A DNA stretch of 64,000 bases, taken from assembly GCA_032719365.1 (NCBI GenBank), contig CM064863.1, forward strand, positions 69,217,583-69,281,582, given 5' to 3'. Positions 1-11,739 of this stretch are shown here, piece after piece. The position numbers were made by a program, and so were the translations under genes. Numbering within the stretch: position 1 is the stretch's first letter; every line of letters begins with the position of its first letter. This DNA comes from Prinsepia uniflora (lineage: Eukaryota > Streptophyta > Magnoliopsida > Rosales > Rosaceae). A model generated the notes under the pieces. The model had not been told where the DNA came from. It worked only from the letters and a program-made list of their open reading frames with translations, and made no database searches.

Positions 1-1
1 C

Positions 2-1017
2 CAAGCCTCGCTGCAAGGTCAGGCGACGACGTGGTTCAACCATCTCCCCCGGAGATCAATCGATTCTTTCGAGGAATTGGGCCTCCAGATATACAATCAA
101 ATAAGAGAAAAGCCATGGTTCAAAAGACCAGCTCCCGTCAAAGGCGACCAGGAAAGGGCCGACAAGTCAAAGTGGTGTGCCTATCACAATTGTTATGGAC
201 ACGACATAAGCACCTGCCAGACCTTCTAAAGGTACCTCCGAGACCTCTTAAAGGAAGGGCACTGCACTGAGTACGTCAAGAAAAAGGCAACAAAACATCT
301 CGGAGACAAAAGCCCCCAGGAGGCCCTGCAAAAGATGATTCGCGTAGACACCATCATTGCTGAGTCCGAGTTGCAGGGAACAACTAGGAAGCAAAGGAAG
401 AGGAAAATCTGTGAGGCTCTCGCTGTGACCCAAGTCTCGCATGTCGCTACAGCTCAAGGAATCGATGACTCAATCATTGGTTTCTCCGCTCAGGATAAGG
501 TTGGGCTTGATTGGCCACATGACGACGCCCTCGTCATCTCAATCCAGATTGCCCATGCGCAGGTCAACCAGATTCATGTGGATGAGGGAAGTGCCACAAA
601 CATCCTCAGCATTGAGGCAGTCTGAAAGATGAGACTTGAATCTTGCACGACGAGGAGAAAGGTCCCGTTACGAGGCTTCAACGGGTCAAGAAGCATGTCC
701 ATCGGCACGATCCAACTCGATGTCCACTCCCTCCCCCGGTTGTCTCAAAACAGAGTCTCTACGTCCTTGACGAGTACTCACCTTACAATGGCATGCTGGG
801 GAGGGCGTGGATGCACAAGATACTGGCCAACAACTCGAGCTTGTACCAAAAAATTCGATTCCCCATTCCTAGAGGAGGAGTCGGAGAAATAAAAGGAGAT
901 CAAGCCATGGTGCGCAAGTGCCTCACCGAGGGGCTAAAAGAAATCAAGGTAGCGGAATTCATTTCCCAGATAGTCGAAGCCACCGAGGGCAAACCCACGC
1001 CTTCAGCTCCCGCATAG
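2..1017 (+). pseudogene. Tat-type gag C-terminus and aspartic protease, broken
   Basis: One frame runs from base 2 to a TGA at 623-625 with a single nonsense TAA at 227-229. It encodes the end of Gag, including a C-x2-H-x4-H-x4-C zinc knuckle around bases 173-214 (the CAYH...GHDISTC form usual in Tat elements). It continues into a protease-like stretch (PHDDALVISI, then VDEGSATNIL, in place of the usual D-x-GSS active site). After a frameshift, 643-1017 continues with the conserved stretch after the protease (AWMHKILANNSS, then GEIKGDQAMV). The product would have processed and packaged the element's own RNA. The stops make it a pseudogene. Confidence 0.7.
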
Positions 1018-1039
1018 CAGCCAACAGCGGGTCAAGATC

Positions 1040-3410
1040 CTGACATTCGTGAAGATCCTCCTTCGTCTGAAGGATGGCAGCCAGAAGACGATGTCACCCT
1101 CATACGACTTGACCCGCAGTTTCCTGAGAGGTATGCACACATTGGGGCACGCCTAAACCCCGAAGAAAAGGAAGAACTCACCTTGTTCTTACGCGAGCAC
1201 AAAGATGTATTTGCATGGACGTCGTCGGACATGCCCGAGATAGACCCCAAATTCGCTTGCCACATGCTACACGTCAACCCCAGCTTTAAACCAATCAAGC
1301 AGAGAAAGCGAAACTTCTCCCCGGAGAAAGTCACAATCATTCAGGCTGAAATCGACAAGCTACTCGAAGATGGCTCCATTGAGGAAGTCCCGTACTCAGA
1401 ATGGCTAGCCAATGTTGTACTGGTGAAAAAGAAAGAGGAAGGGCGATGGAGAGTTTACGTTGACTACACAGACCTCAACCTAGCACGCCCAAAAAACAGC
1501 TATCCCCTACCGAGGATCGACCTCTTAGTGGACAGGTAACGAGCTTCTTAGCTTCCTTGACGCGTACTCTGGCTACAACCAGATATTCATGCATGAAAGC
1601 GACAAGGAAAAGACAGCTTTCATTTTTGAAAGAGGAGTTTACTGCTACAAAGTCATGCCTTTTAGCCTCAAGAACGCGGGTGCTACCTATCAGCGACTTG
1701 TCAATCGCATCTTCAAGGATCTTATCGGGAAGACGATAGAAGTCTATGTCGATGACATCATGATCAAAGGGGAGAAGCATGGAGACCATATCGTAAACTT
1801 GAAACAAACTTTCGAGTTGCTGAGGAAATTCAGGATGAATCTTAACCCTCTAAAGTGTACCTTCGGAGTGGCTGCCGGAAAATTCCTGGGGTACCTTGTA
1901 ACCCAGCGAGGAATCGAGGAAAACCCGAAGCAGATAAAAGCAATCCAGGACATGAAGTCACCATCAAGTCTGAAGGAGATACAGAGTCTCACAGGACGCG
2001 CAGCTGCTCTAAATCGATTTTTGTCCAAGGCCACGGATCGATGTCGACCTTTCTTCTAAGCAATGAAGAGAGCATCCAAGGATAAATGGGATGAGAAGTG
2101 TAAGAAGGCCTTCCAAGATCTCAAAAGCTACTTAGCATCTCCGCCAATGCTATCAAAGCCAAAGGACAACAAGGACTTGTTCCTCTACCTGAGAGTTTCT
2201 GACGTGGCTGTAAGTTCTGCGCTAATCAGGGAAGAAAACGGAGTCCAACTCCCAGTATTCTACACATCAAAGGCTCTCTTCGACGCTAAAACACGGTATC
2301 CAAAGCTTGAGAAACTAATTCTGGCACTACTGGTTACCTCAAAGAAGCTGAGGAGCTACTTTCAAGCTCACCGAGTGATTGTCATGACGGAGTACCCCCT
2401 GCGGTCACTCTTCCATGCACCTGACGCCTCAATAAGAGTCATCAAGTGGGCAATAGAGCTGAGTCAACATGACATGCTTTATCGGCCAAGGAATGCGATA
2501 AAAGGCCAAGCCCTAGCAGACTTCATTGTGGAGTTCAGGCCAGCATCACTAGAAGAAACTCGGGGCATGGAACTTGAGAAGGACTCCCACCCGACCAAGC
2601 TTCCTCCACAACATAAACAAACACTCGGACAATCCTCATTGCGCTCCTCTATGTCCGACCCACTTTGGAAGCTCTTTGTGGATGGATCGTCAAATCAAAG
2701 AGGCGCAGAAGCAGGCATCGTCTTTATAACCCCAGATGGCTCGATGATGGAGCAAGCAGACCAATTCGGATTCAAGGCCTCCAACAACGAAGCAGAATAC
2801 GAGGCGCTGATTTGCGGCCTAGGCCTTGCCAAGGAACTGGGAATTCTGACTCTCAGTTGATCACTAACCAATCCATCAAGGAGTACGCTGCAAGAGATGC
2901 GAGGATGCTTAAATACAACAACAAGGTACAAAATTTGCTCGCTTACTTCTCAGTCTTCACCTTTCACCAGCTCCCTAGAGCCGAAAATGCACAAGCTGAC
3001 GCACTTGCAAATTTAGCATCGGCACTCGACTATCGCTCCAGACGCTCGATCCCGATTGAGTATCTAGAGCAACGCATCATTGAAGTGAAGAAAGTTGAAG
3101 TGAGAGAAGTTGACCTCATCCCAAGTTGGCAAGACCCTATGGTTGACTACTTAGTGAATGGTACCTTGCCAGACGATCGACTAGAAGCTCGCAAAATTCA
3201 AATGAAGGTTGCACGATACTACATCGACAACGGTCAGATTTTTCGTCGGAGCTTCATAGGGGAAAACTTACAATGTTTAAGGCACCCTGAGAAATTGAAG
3301 GTCTTGGCCGAGATTCACGAGGGGCAATGTGGAAACCATTCCGGACGCGCATAAAAGATGTTTAGCGCAAGATTCTACTGGCCAACTTTGAATCAAGATG
3401 CACTCAGCAT
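1040..3410 (+). pseudogene. Tat-type pol remnant: RT, RNase H, second RNase H, start of integrase
   Basis: RT begins near 1240 (PEWLANVVLVKKK-like, then VDYTDLNLARPKNSYPLPRID) and breaks at a TAA at 1537-1539. It resumes at 1589-2059 with the catalytic YVDDIMIK box. RNase H follows at 2063-2560. A second, archaeal-type RNase H (WKLFVDGSSNQRGAEAGI, then NNEAEYEALICGL) lies at about 2660-3020 with a frameshift near 2855; this second domain marks the Tat lineage. The frame then enters the integrase HHCC region (IHEGQCGNHSGRA) and stops at 3352-3354. A short piece (FYWPTLNQDA) is readable to about 3405, and no integrase catalytic core follows. The break adjoins the antisense ORF, so an internal deletion is likely. 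Confidence 0.8.
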
Positions 3411-3464
3411 GGAACTTGGTGATGGTGTACAAGTCAGACGGGCCACGGTAGCGCGAAGCAATAT

Positions 3465-4064
3465 TCAGACCATTGACGCAATTATGATCCCATTCGCCAC
3501 CAACTTCAATGCACGAAGTTCGATACAATTCGTCATCAAACAACGTGCCCACGAAAGGTCAACCTTTGGAACCACATGTGTACTCTGCGTGCTGGGAATT
3601 GGTTTGTGCTCCACCGAGTAGCAATGCCAGAACTCATCCTCAGTAAGCTCCAAGTTGAAGAGCTCATTCAGCTTCTCAAAGCACATGATGTGGCGGTACG
3701 CGTCGACGTGCAGCTGGGAAGGGCAACACCCCATCTGGCAGATGATCTTGCTGAATAGCTTCGAAAACGGAAACTTGAAATCCCAGTTGATGATCAGAGG
3801 ATGAAATTGGATCCACCGGAGAAGCTTCGTATTCTTGCTTTTGGAAACAGCTCCCCTTGGGGCCTTCGTAGCTCCACACGCGTCGCCAAGCGCAACAGCC
3901 ACGCCTTCAGGGAAAGCATCTTCATGGAGACTCTTCCACTTCTCAAACTCGTCAAGGTCGAGTAGCTCGATTTGCTCCCCAATGAATGGACGCCCGTTAC
4001 ATGAGCCTCCTCGTTCCCACAAGTGCAGCTTCACCGACTGCACTTCTTGCTTCCCGCTTGACAT
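3465..4064 (-). CDS. Antisense ORF with resemblance to the plant 'gypsy-type transposon' N-terminal domain
   Basis: An open frame on the strand opposite to pol, about 199 codons from an ATG at 4064. An upstream ATG at 4139 lies in the inserted LTR, so 4064 is the better start. The middle (FPFSKLFSKIICQMGCCPSQLHV, then FEKLNELFNLEL; here given in parts) resembles the family annotated as 'putative gypsy type transposon' (PF04195), in which a Phe-rich helix is followed by P-x-QLH-x-D/N-x-W/Y-R. That match is from memory of the family and was not computed. No function is known for these proteins. The frame is uninterrupted, although neighbouring Tat coding DNA is full of stops. It could be a captured gag-like ORF or a lineage-specific antisense ORF. 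Confidence 0.45.
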   Translation of the reverse strand: MSSGKQEVQSVKLHLWERGGSCNGRPFIGEQIELLDLDEFEKWKSLHEDAFPEGVAVALGDACGATKAPRGAVSKSKNTKLLRWIQFHPLIINWDFKFPFSKLFSKIICQMGCCPSQLHVDAYRHIMCFEKLNELFNLELTEDEFWHCYSVEHKPIPSTQSTHVVPKVDLSWARCLMTNCIELRALKLVANGIIIASMV

Positions 4065-4121
4065 CCCTGAGATTGCTGTGATCGAGAACTTCGAACTTCC
4101 GGAACGTCCAAAAGTAGCACA

Positions 4122-4707
4122 TGTAACGACCCGAACCAAGAATAATAATATTTTAATGTAAAAAGACTATTTTGCCCCTCAGGGGGGAAACTTTGACTTT
4201 TGACCCGGGAAATAATTTGGACTTTGACCCATGACTATGACGTAGATCGGGACGTCACGAATCCGCAGGCAGACGGCACGCCGAAATCAGAGTTCGTATG
4301 AAGAAGTTATGGTCACGGAAGCGTTTTAGCGGAATTTACAAATCGAGAACAACGGAATAAAGTATTAATTAATTATGGGAATCCGTGCCAAACTCAGGTT
4401 TAAATCAAACCAACGGATGAGTGACAAGTGTCACTCATCCAAGTGACTACTATTCCCATAAAGTTGGGTCTACTCCTATAGGTCCATAATTAAACATTTT
4501 ATTTCCTCTCAACAAACCCTAGCCATTGGATTTCTGCCCAAGTTAATCCCAACCCTCCATTTCCTCTTGCTTTTTCTCTATCCTTGCACGATCATGTTCT
4601 CTGGGGGAAACACAAACACACACATTCATTCCCCCTAACCCGTGCACCCATCTTCCCTCCCATTTTCTCTCGACCCAAACACCCTAACCATCACCTTCAC
4701 ACCACCA
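4122..4707 (+). mobile_element. Old solo LTR of the A family, part 1 of 3
   Basis: Begins TGTAACGACCCG directly after GCACA (4117-4121). It matches the reverse complement of element A's LTRs at 7336 and 16750 with clear divergence. It stops at the insertion point of element A and continues at 16751 after the duplicated ACCA. Confidence 0.85.
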
Positions 4708-7336
4708 TGACAGGACCTGTCCCAATCCCACTGGGACCACCCGGGGACATGACCCGCTCCCGTCTGACAATGACTCTAAACATACCAAAATTACCCTTAA
4801 ATAAAAACCGAATACTTAAATAGATAGATAACGTACAAACACAGTGTTTAAAGTGATACTGTCAAACAAGGGAAAGTAAAATACAACATGTGAGCACACT
4901 AGTCAGAGTACATTTATTCGGTGCTCAACCTACCCACAAGTGGGTGTACAGGTGCACAGCTAGGCAAACTAAACCTCTGCCTCCTCCTCCGGGTCCTCCT
5001 CCTCTATTTCCGTGTCAGGGTCTGGAGGGGTCAGTAAAACAAGGGTGAGTGGGCCAAAAATAACAGTTTAGAAATCAATTTAATAATAAAATAATCATAA
5101 GGTTTTACCCCTCCGTTTTCCAAATCTTGCATGCAGTGAAAATATAATATTATAATGAAATCATAACAAATGAACCACAATAATAATCGTAAGGTGAAAC
5201 TAACATATCAGTGCACTGTAAAACCCAACCCAAATGATGTCACGGTTCTAAGGCTACGCGTTGCCACTCAGGGTCTCACACCCGAGACTCTCTAGGTACA
5301 TCAGCTCCCGGTATCCCGGTCACTGCCCGAGGTATATGAACATGCCTTCCTGAGAGTAAGCAGCCCAACGGGGGTCAACTCCACTCAGTCAGAGCCCCGT
5401 GACTACTCCGGGGTCCACCCAGGCCAACGACCCTCCCTGGAGGAGACAATATACACAGGTAGGAAAGTACAGTACAATAACAGTATAGTTTACCCTATGT
5501 CCCCCGGACATCACAAACAAAATCCACATATAATCCAGACGGGTCTCATGCCCAAAACATAGCAAATATAAACAGTTCATAAGACTCATCAGTGGAAATA
5601 GTAAAACAGTTTATGCATGCAAGCCTTTTATAAATCAAACAGCCCACTCACACTCGGTCCTTGCTGCTCAACGATCTCTATAAACCTGTATTATTATTCC
5701 TGAGGGTTACTTAAGAACCCTATAATATCAATACCAAGACCCTAGAACAGATCCGCCTCAAAATCGCATCCCGGGCACTATTCTCGGTGCTTCAAACCCC
5801 ATTTTGACTAACATAACGATCTCCGATCGACACGAAACCACCTCCATTGGATCCGTATCGTCGAAACCTTGAAAATGGTACCGGCCCCACCAAAATCACT
5901 GTTCACACGCGCCCCCACGCGCCTGGTCAACGCGTGGGTCAACGCTGCTACAGTACTGCTGACGTCAGCAGTGACGTCATGCTGACGTCAGCATGATGTC
6001 ATCACTGACACTTGTCAGGTGACATGTGGCATATTCTGATTGGTCCCTGGTCTGACAATATCTGACAGGATGACGTCATCATGACGTCAGAAGTGACGTC
6101 AGCATGATGACGTCATCATGCTACAGTATCGGGTCAGACCCGTTTAACTGGAACCGGGTCGCCATCGACCCACGGCTTGACCCGATTCAACCGTACGATT
6201 CCGGCCACCATTTTCGACGGGGTTCATCCCTATAGGGTCGTCTAGGTCTGTTCTATGGTTCTACAACCTTAAAATGGAAAGAAAACGGGAGAAAACTCAC
6301 CAGTTCGTCTCTGAAACTCACGGCCAAGGTCCGATCGTCTTCTCCGGTGATCCACGCCGTCTCCGTCGTCCAAACCAGTCCTGATCGACTCGTCTCTCAC
6401 CCTAGGACATTCCTAACATCACACAATCAATTTCCTAGCACTAAAACACGTTGGTTCGAAACAGGGGATCAAAACGGGTTTTCGAGTTTTCGACTTTACC
6501 GCCGCCGTGTCGCCGCCGCAGGCCATGCCGTCATCCAGTTAAGCTCCTAGGGTCCTCACGGTGCAGAGTGGAGCTTCGCTCGTGTCGAGATGAAGTGGTT
6601 GTCACGGTTTGCTTCTTGGACCCGTTTCCGTCGTGTTTCGGGTCTGAGTTTTTGGACGGGATTTCGGACGGGAAAAATGGGCTGGTGGTTGACGGTGTTG
6701 CACAGGTTGTGAAGACCAGATAATGGTGGTGCTGTGGGTGGTCGTTTGGTGTGATAAGGATGGCTGGTTTGATCGCCTTGGTCGAGAGAAAATGGAAGAA
6801 ATGCACGGGTTGTGGGGGGGCTGTATGTGTGTTTGTGTGTGTTTGTAGGAAAAGGCAGAGACAGAGATCATGCATGAACAAGGGAGCAGATGAGAATGAA
6901 GGGCCAGGATTCAATCTGGCCAGAAATCCAATGGCTGAAATCAAATGGAGGGAAAATTAATTAATATAAAAATGGATTAAATAGTGTAAGTTGCTTTATT
7001 GGAATAGTAAGGGCTTGGATGGGTGACACTTGTCACCAATCCACCGGTTGGATTTAAATATCAGGTTGGCACGGATTCCCGTAATAAATGAATATTTTAT
7101 TCCGTTGTTCTCGGTTTGTAAATTCCGCTAAAACGCTTCCTTGACCATAACTTCTTCATACGAACTCCGATTTCGGCGTGCCGCCTGTCTACGGATTCGT
7201 GACGTCCCGACCTACGTCATAGTCAAGGGTCAAAGTCCAAATTGTTGCCCGGGTCAAAAGTCAAAGTTTCCCCCCTTCAGGGGCAAAATAGTCTTTTTAC
7301 ATTAAAATATTATTATTCTCGGTTCGGGTCGTTACA
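4708..7336 (-). repeat. 3' LTR of element A
   Basis: Read on the minus strand it starts TGTAACGACC at 7336 and ends CCTGTCA at 4708. It follows a polypurine tract at 7337-7350. It contains seven TGACGTCA sites (5960-6115) and the LTR-end hairpin region near 4720-4750. Minor ORFs inside it are not supported as genes. Confidence 0.92.
5960..6115. promoter_or_regulatory. Array of seven TGACGTCA palindromes in the A 3' LTR
   Basis: Perfect TGACGTCA sites start at 5960, 5972, 5983, 6071, 6082, 6094 and 6108. They form two groups with spacing of 11-14 bp. TGACGTCA is a classic binding site of plant bZIP factors (TGA and related groups). The 5' LTR copy has five perfect sites (15408-15532) because of deletions and a point change. 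A role as an enhancer in the U3 promoter is inferred. Confidence 0.55.
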
Positions 7337-7350
7337 ACCTACCCTCCTTA
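7337..7350 (-). other. Polypurine tract of element A
   Basis: Minus strand reads AAGGAGGGTAGGT immediately before the 3' LTR. This is the expected plus-strand DNA primer site. A hairpin (GAAATTTCG with CGAAATTT, 7353-7373) lies between it and the pol stop codon. Confidence 0.8.
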
Positions 7351-7371
7351 CAGAAATTTCGTCCTCGAAAT

Positions 7372-8412
7372 TTACTCAAACAAGTATGGGTACTGCCCTC
7401 TCATCAATTCCTCGGGTTCCCATGTCGCTTCCTCCACCTCGTGGTTCCGCCATAGTACTTTAACCAAAGAAATCGTCTTGTTCCTTAAGACCTTTTCCTT
7501 TCTATCCAGAATCTGTACTGGCCGTTCCTCGAAACTCAAATCTGTCATCAGTTCCAGTGGTTGCTCTGGCAGTGCATGAGAGTCATCCCGAAGATACTTC
7601 CGTACCATCGACACATGAAATACGTCATGTACTCGGGAAAGCTCCGAAGGTAGTGCTAAACGGTAAGCCACTGGACCAATCCTCTCGACAATCTCATATG
7701 GTCCGATATAACGAGGACTCAATCTCCCACGTCCTCCAAATCTGAGAATCCCTTTCCACGGCAATAACTTTAAAAAGACAAAGTCACCAACCTCGAACTC
7801 TAAATCTCGGATCCGTCGATCCGCATAGCTCTTCTGACGATCCTAGGCCGCCTTCAATCTTTCCCGAATAACCCGAACTGTCTCCTGGGTCATATCCATC
7901 AGATCCGGCCCCACTGCGGTTCTTTCTCCGATCTCCATCCAGCATATCGGTGTTCTGCACTGTCGACCATACAGTGCCTCATAGGGTGCCATCCCTATAC
8001 TCGCATGGTAGCTGTTATTGTAGGCAAACTCCATCAATGGCAATCGATCAGCCCACGAATCCTGGAATTGCAACACACAGGCTCTCATCATGTCCTCGAG
8101 AGTTTGTATTGTCCTTTCAGACTGTCCGTCGGTCTGTGGGTGGAATGCCGTACTGAAGTGTAATTTCGTACCCAAAGTAGTTTGTAGACTCCTCCAAAAC
8201 CTGGATGTGAAACGTGGATCCCGATCCGACACGATCGACTCTGGGGTACCGTGTAGTCGGATGATCTCATTAATGAATAGCTGGGCCAAACGGTTGAGCT
8301 TGTACGTCTCACGTACAGGCAGAAAATGCGCTGATTTAGTCAACCGGTCCACTATTACCCAGACTCCATCAACTCCACTCCTTGTCTTCGGTAACTTGAA
8401 GACAAAGTCCAT
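7372..8412 (-). pseudogene. Element A integrase core and C-terminal chromodomain-like tail
   Basis: One frame with a single TAG at 7843-7845 (a Gln codon in element D). The first part holds the integrase catalytic core, with Asp in MDFVFKLP, Asp in SDRDPRF and Glu in GQSERTIQ, the DD35E triad. After the stop, the frame continues with GPYEIVERIGPVAYRL and ends RKEKVLRNK...ATWEPEELM...PYLFE, the chromodomain-like tail of Tekay chromoviruses. It would insert element cDNA into chromatin. The upstream zinc-binding part is displaced to 10680 by a rearrangement. Confidence 0.85.
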
Positions 8413-8431
8413 TGTAATATGGTCCCACTTC

Positions 8432-8831
8432 CATCTGGGTAATATGGTCCCACTATTACCCAGACTCCATCAACTCCACTCCTATACTCGCATGGTAGCT
8501 GTTATTGTAGGCAAACTCCATCAATGGCAATCGATCAGCCCACGAATCCTGGAATTGCAACACACAGGCTCTCATCATGTCCTCGAGAGTTTGTATTGTC
8601 CTTTCAGACTGTCCGTCGGTCTGTGGGTGGAATGCCGTACTGAAGTGTAATTTTGTACCCAAAGTAGTCTGTAGACTCCTCCAAAACCTGGATGTGAAAC
8701 GCGGATCCCGATCCGACACGATCGACTCTGGGGTACCGTGTAGTCGGATGATCTCATTAATGAATAGCTGGGCCAAACGGTTGAGCTTGTACGTCTCACG
8801 TACAGGCAGAAAATGCGCTGATTTAGTCAAC
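8432..8831 (-). pseudogene. Partial extra copy of integrase core in element A
   Basis: Repeats the integrase segment of 7996-8340 almost exactly, including SDRDPRF and GQSERTIQ. It is joined at 8480 to a short repeat of GGTCCCACTATTACCC-type integrase sequence, and at 8831 to an LTR fragment. This is part of the rearrangement that breaks the A polyprotein. Confidence 0.8.
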
Positions 8832-9299
8832 GAAGGGCAGATGAGAGAGCAGATGAGAATGAAGGGCCAGGATTCAATCTGGCCAGAAATCCAATGGCTG
8901 AAATCAAATGGAGGGAAAATTAATTAATATAAAAATGGATTAAATAGTGTAAGTTGCTTTATTGGAATAGTAAGGGCTTGGATGGGTGACACTTGTCACC
9001 AATCCACCGGTTGGATTTAAATATCAGGTTGGCACGGATTCCCGTAATAAATGAATATTTTATTCCGTTGTTCTCGGTTCGTAAATTCCGTTAAAACGCT
9101 TCCTTGACCATAACTTCTTCATACGAACTCCGATTTCGGCGTGCCGCCTGTCTACGGATTCGTGACGTCCCGACCTACGTCATAGTCATGGGTCAAAGTC
9201 CAAATTGTTGGCCGGGTCAAAAGTCAAAGTTTCCCCCCTTCAGGGGCAAAATAGTCTTTTTACATTAAAATATTATTATTCTCGGTTCGGGTCGTTACA
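8832..9299 (-). repeat. Internal LTR fragment in element A, copy 1
   Basis: Matches the first ~455 bp of the A LTR (minus strand TGTAACGACC at 9299 back to the GAGCAGATGAGAATG stretch). About 15 bp of filler (8832-8846) lies at the integrase junction. It sits between two integrase copies, where no LTR belongs. Confidence 0.85.
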
Positions 9300-10307
9300 A
9301 CCTACCCTCCTTACAGAAATTTCGTCCTCAAAATTTACTCAAACAAGTATGGGTACTGCCCTCTCATCAATTCCTCGGGTTCCCATGTCGCTTCCTCCAG
9401 CTCGTGGTTTCGCCATAGTACTTTAACCAAAGAAATCGTCATGTTCCTTAAGACCTTTTCCTTTCTATCCAGAATCTGTACTGGCCGTTCCTCGAAACTC
9501 AAATCTGTCATCAGTTCCAGTGGTTTCTCTGGCAGTGCATGAGAGTCATCCCGAAGATACTTCCGTACCATCGACACATGAAATACGTCATGTACTCGGG
9601 AAAGCTCCGAAGGTAGTGCTAAACGGTAAGCCACTGGACCAATCCTCTCGACAATCTCATATGGTCCGATATAACGAGGACTCAATCTCCCACGTCGTCC
9701 AAATCTGAGAATCCCTTTCCACGGCGATAACTTTAAAAAGACAAAGTCACCAACCTCGAACTCTAAATCTCGGATCCGTCGATCCGCATAGCTCTTCTGA
9801 CGATCCTAGGCCGCCTTCAATCTTTCCCGAATAACCCGAACTGTCTCCTGGGTCATATCCATCAGATCCGGCCCCACTGCGGTTCTTTCTCCGATCTCCA
9901 TCCAGCATATCGGTGTTCTGCACTGTCGACCATACAGTGCCTCATAGGGTGCCATCCCTATACTCGCATGGTAGCTGTTATTGTAGGCAAACTCCATCAA
10001 TGGCAATCGATCAGCCCACGAATCCTGGAATTGCAACACACAGGCTCTCATCATGTCCTCGAGAGTTTGTATTGTCCTTTCAGACTGTCCGTCGGTCTGT
10101 GGGTGGAATGCCGTACTGAAGTGTAATTTTGTACCCAAAGTATTCTGTAGACTCCTCCAAAACCTGGATGTGAAACGCGGATCCCGATCCGACACGATCG
10201 ACTCTGGGGTACCGTGTAGTCGGATGATCTCATTAATGAATAGCTGGGCCAAACGGTTGAGCTTGTACGTCTCACGTACAGGCAGAAAATGCGCTGATTT
10301 AGTCAAC
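9300..10307 (-). pseudogene. Second copy of integrase core plus C-terminal tail and PPT in element A
   Basis: A near-identical repeat of 7337-8345, with the same polypurine tract, the same tail and the same in-frame TAG (here at 9806-9808). The shared stop shows that the nonsense mutation came before the duplication. It joins an LTR fragment at 10307 with the same junction sequence as at 8831. Confidence 0.85.
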
Positions 10308-10683
10308 GAAGGGCAGATGAGAGAGCAGATGAGAATGAAGGGCCAGGATTCAATCTAGCCAGAAATCCAATGGCTGAAATCAAATGGAGGGAAAATTAAT
10401 TAATATAAAAATGGATTAAATAGTGTAAGTTGCTTTATTGGAATAGTAAGGGCTTGGATGGGTGACACTTGTCACCAATCCACCGGTTGGATTTAAATAT
10501 CAGGTTGGCACGGATTCCCGTAATAAATGAATATTTTATTCCGTTGTTCTCGGTTCGTAAATTCCGCTAAAACGCTTCCTTGACCATAACTTCTTCATAC
10601 GAACTCCGATTTCGGCGTGCCGCCTGTCTACGGATTCGTGACGTCCCGACCTACGTCATAGTCATGGGTCAAAGTCCAAATTG
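10308..10683 (-). repeat. Internal LTR fragment in element A, copy 2
   Basis: Repeats 8832-9207 and then switches at about 10683 into the pol sequence encoding QRPYGAMQPL. Two identical LTR/integrase junctions (8831 and 10307) show that a unit of about 1476 bp was duplicated in tandem. Confidence 0.85.
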
Positions 10684-11739
10684 AAGTGGCTGCATAGCCC
10701 CATACGGACGCTGCCGTTCTGCCTTGACCTGCTGACAGATCAAACATTTGCTGAAAAACTCAGCTATCTCCCTCTTCATCCCTGGCCACCAATAATAGTC
10801 CCGGAGGGTACGATACATCTTTGTCCCTCCTGGATGCATAGCATAGGCCGAACTGTGGGCCTCGTCTAAAACCTCTCTCCTCAACTCTGGTACTGCAGGT
10901 ACACACAATCTCCCAAGCTTTACTAACGCTCCATCGCCCCTGACGGAGAAATCTTGTCTCTGTCCGGATTCAACCTCGTTCCTGTAATCACAAAGTATCT
11001 GGTTCTGTAGTTGAGCCTCGATGATCCTGTCGACCAACACGGGTCGCACATGAAAGCTAGCCAACAAGGCTCCCTGATCGTCCATCCCTAACATAACTCC
11101 GCTCTTCCGAAGTTCCACTAGCAAAGGAAGATACACCAATCTCAAATGCGCAACTGATCCCGCCGACTTCCTGCTAAGTGCATCAGCCACAACATTTGCC
11201 TTGCCAGGATGGTACTCGATCGTACAGTCATAATCCTTCAACAATTCCAACCATCTCCGCTGTCTCATGTTGAGTTCCTTCTGTGTGAACAAATGTTTAA
11301 GACTCTGGTGATCGGTGAATATTCGGCATGTCACACCGAACAAATTATGTCTCCAGATCTTTAGAGCATGAACCACCGCTGCCAATTCCAAATCATGAGT
11401 AGGGTAGTTCAACTCGTGCGTCTTCAGCTGCCGGGATGCGTAAGCAATCACTTTTCCATTCTGCATCAATACACAACCCAAGCCCTGCAGCGATGCATCA
11501 CTATATACCACAAACTCTCCACTGCTGTCAGGTAATGCAAGGACAGGTGCAGTGGTTAATCGGAACTTTAATTCCTGAAAACTCTGTTCACACTGGTCGT
11601 CCCACACAAACTTCACCCCTTTCCGAGTTAACCGAGTCAATGGTGCGGCAATCTGGGAGAAACCCTCTACGAATCTCCGATAATAGCCTACTAACCCAAC
11701 AAAACTTCGCACTTCCGTCACCGTGGTCGTCTTGGCCAA
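10669..11739 (-). pseudogene. Element A RT thumb, RNase H and integrase zinc-binding domain
   Basis: 356 codons. It begins with VTEVRSFVGLVGYYRRF (end of RT), then RNase H with Asp in VYSDAS, Glu in DLELAAV, Asp in IFTDH and Asp in VADALSRK. The integrase HHCC finger follows (AMHPGGTKMYRTLR, then CLICQQVK). It overlaps the upstream frame at 11718-11739 by a frameshift, and ends abruptly where the internal LTR fragment was joined. The missing catalytic core lies at 8412. Confidence 0.88.
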
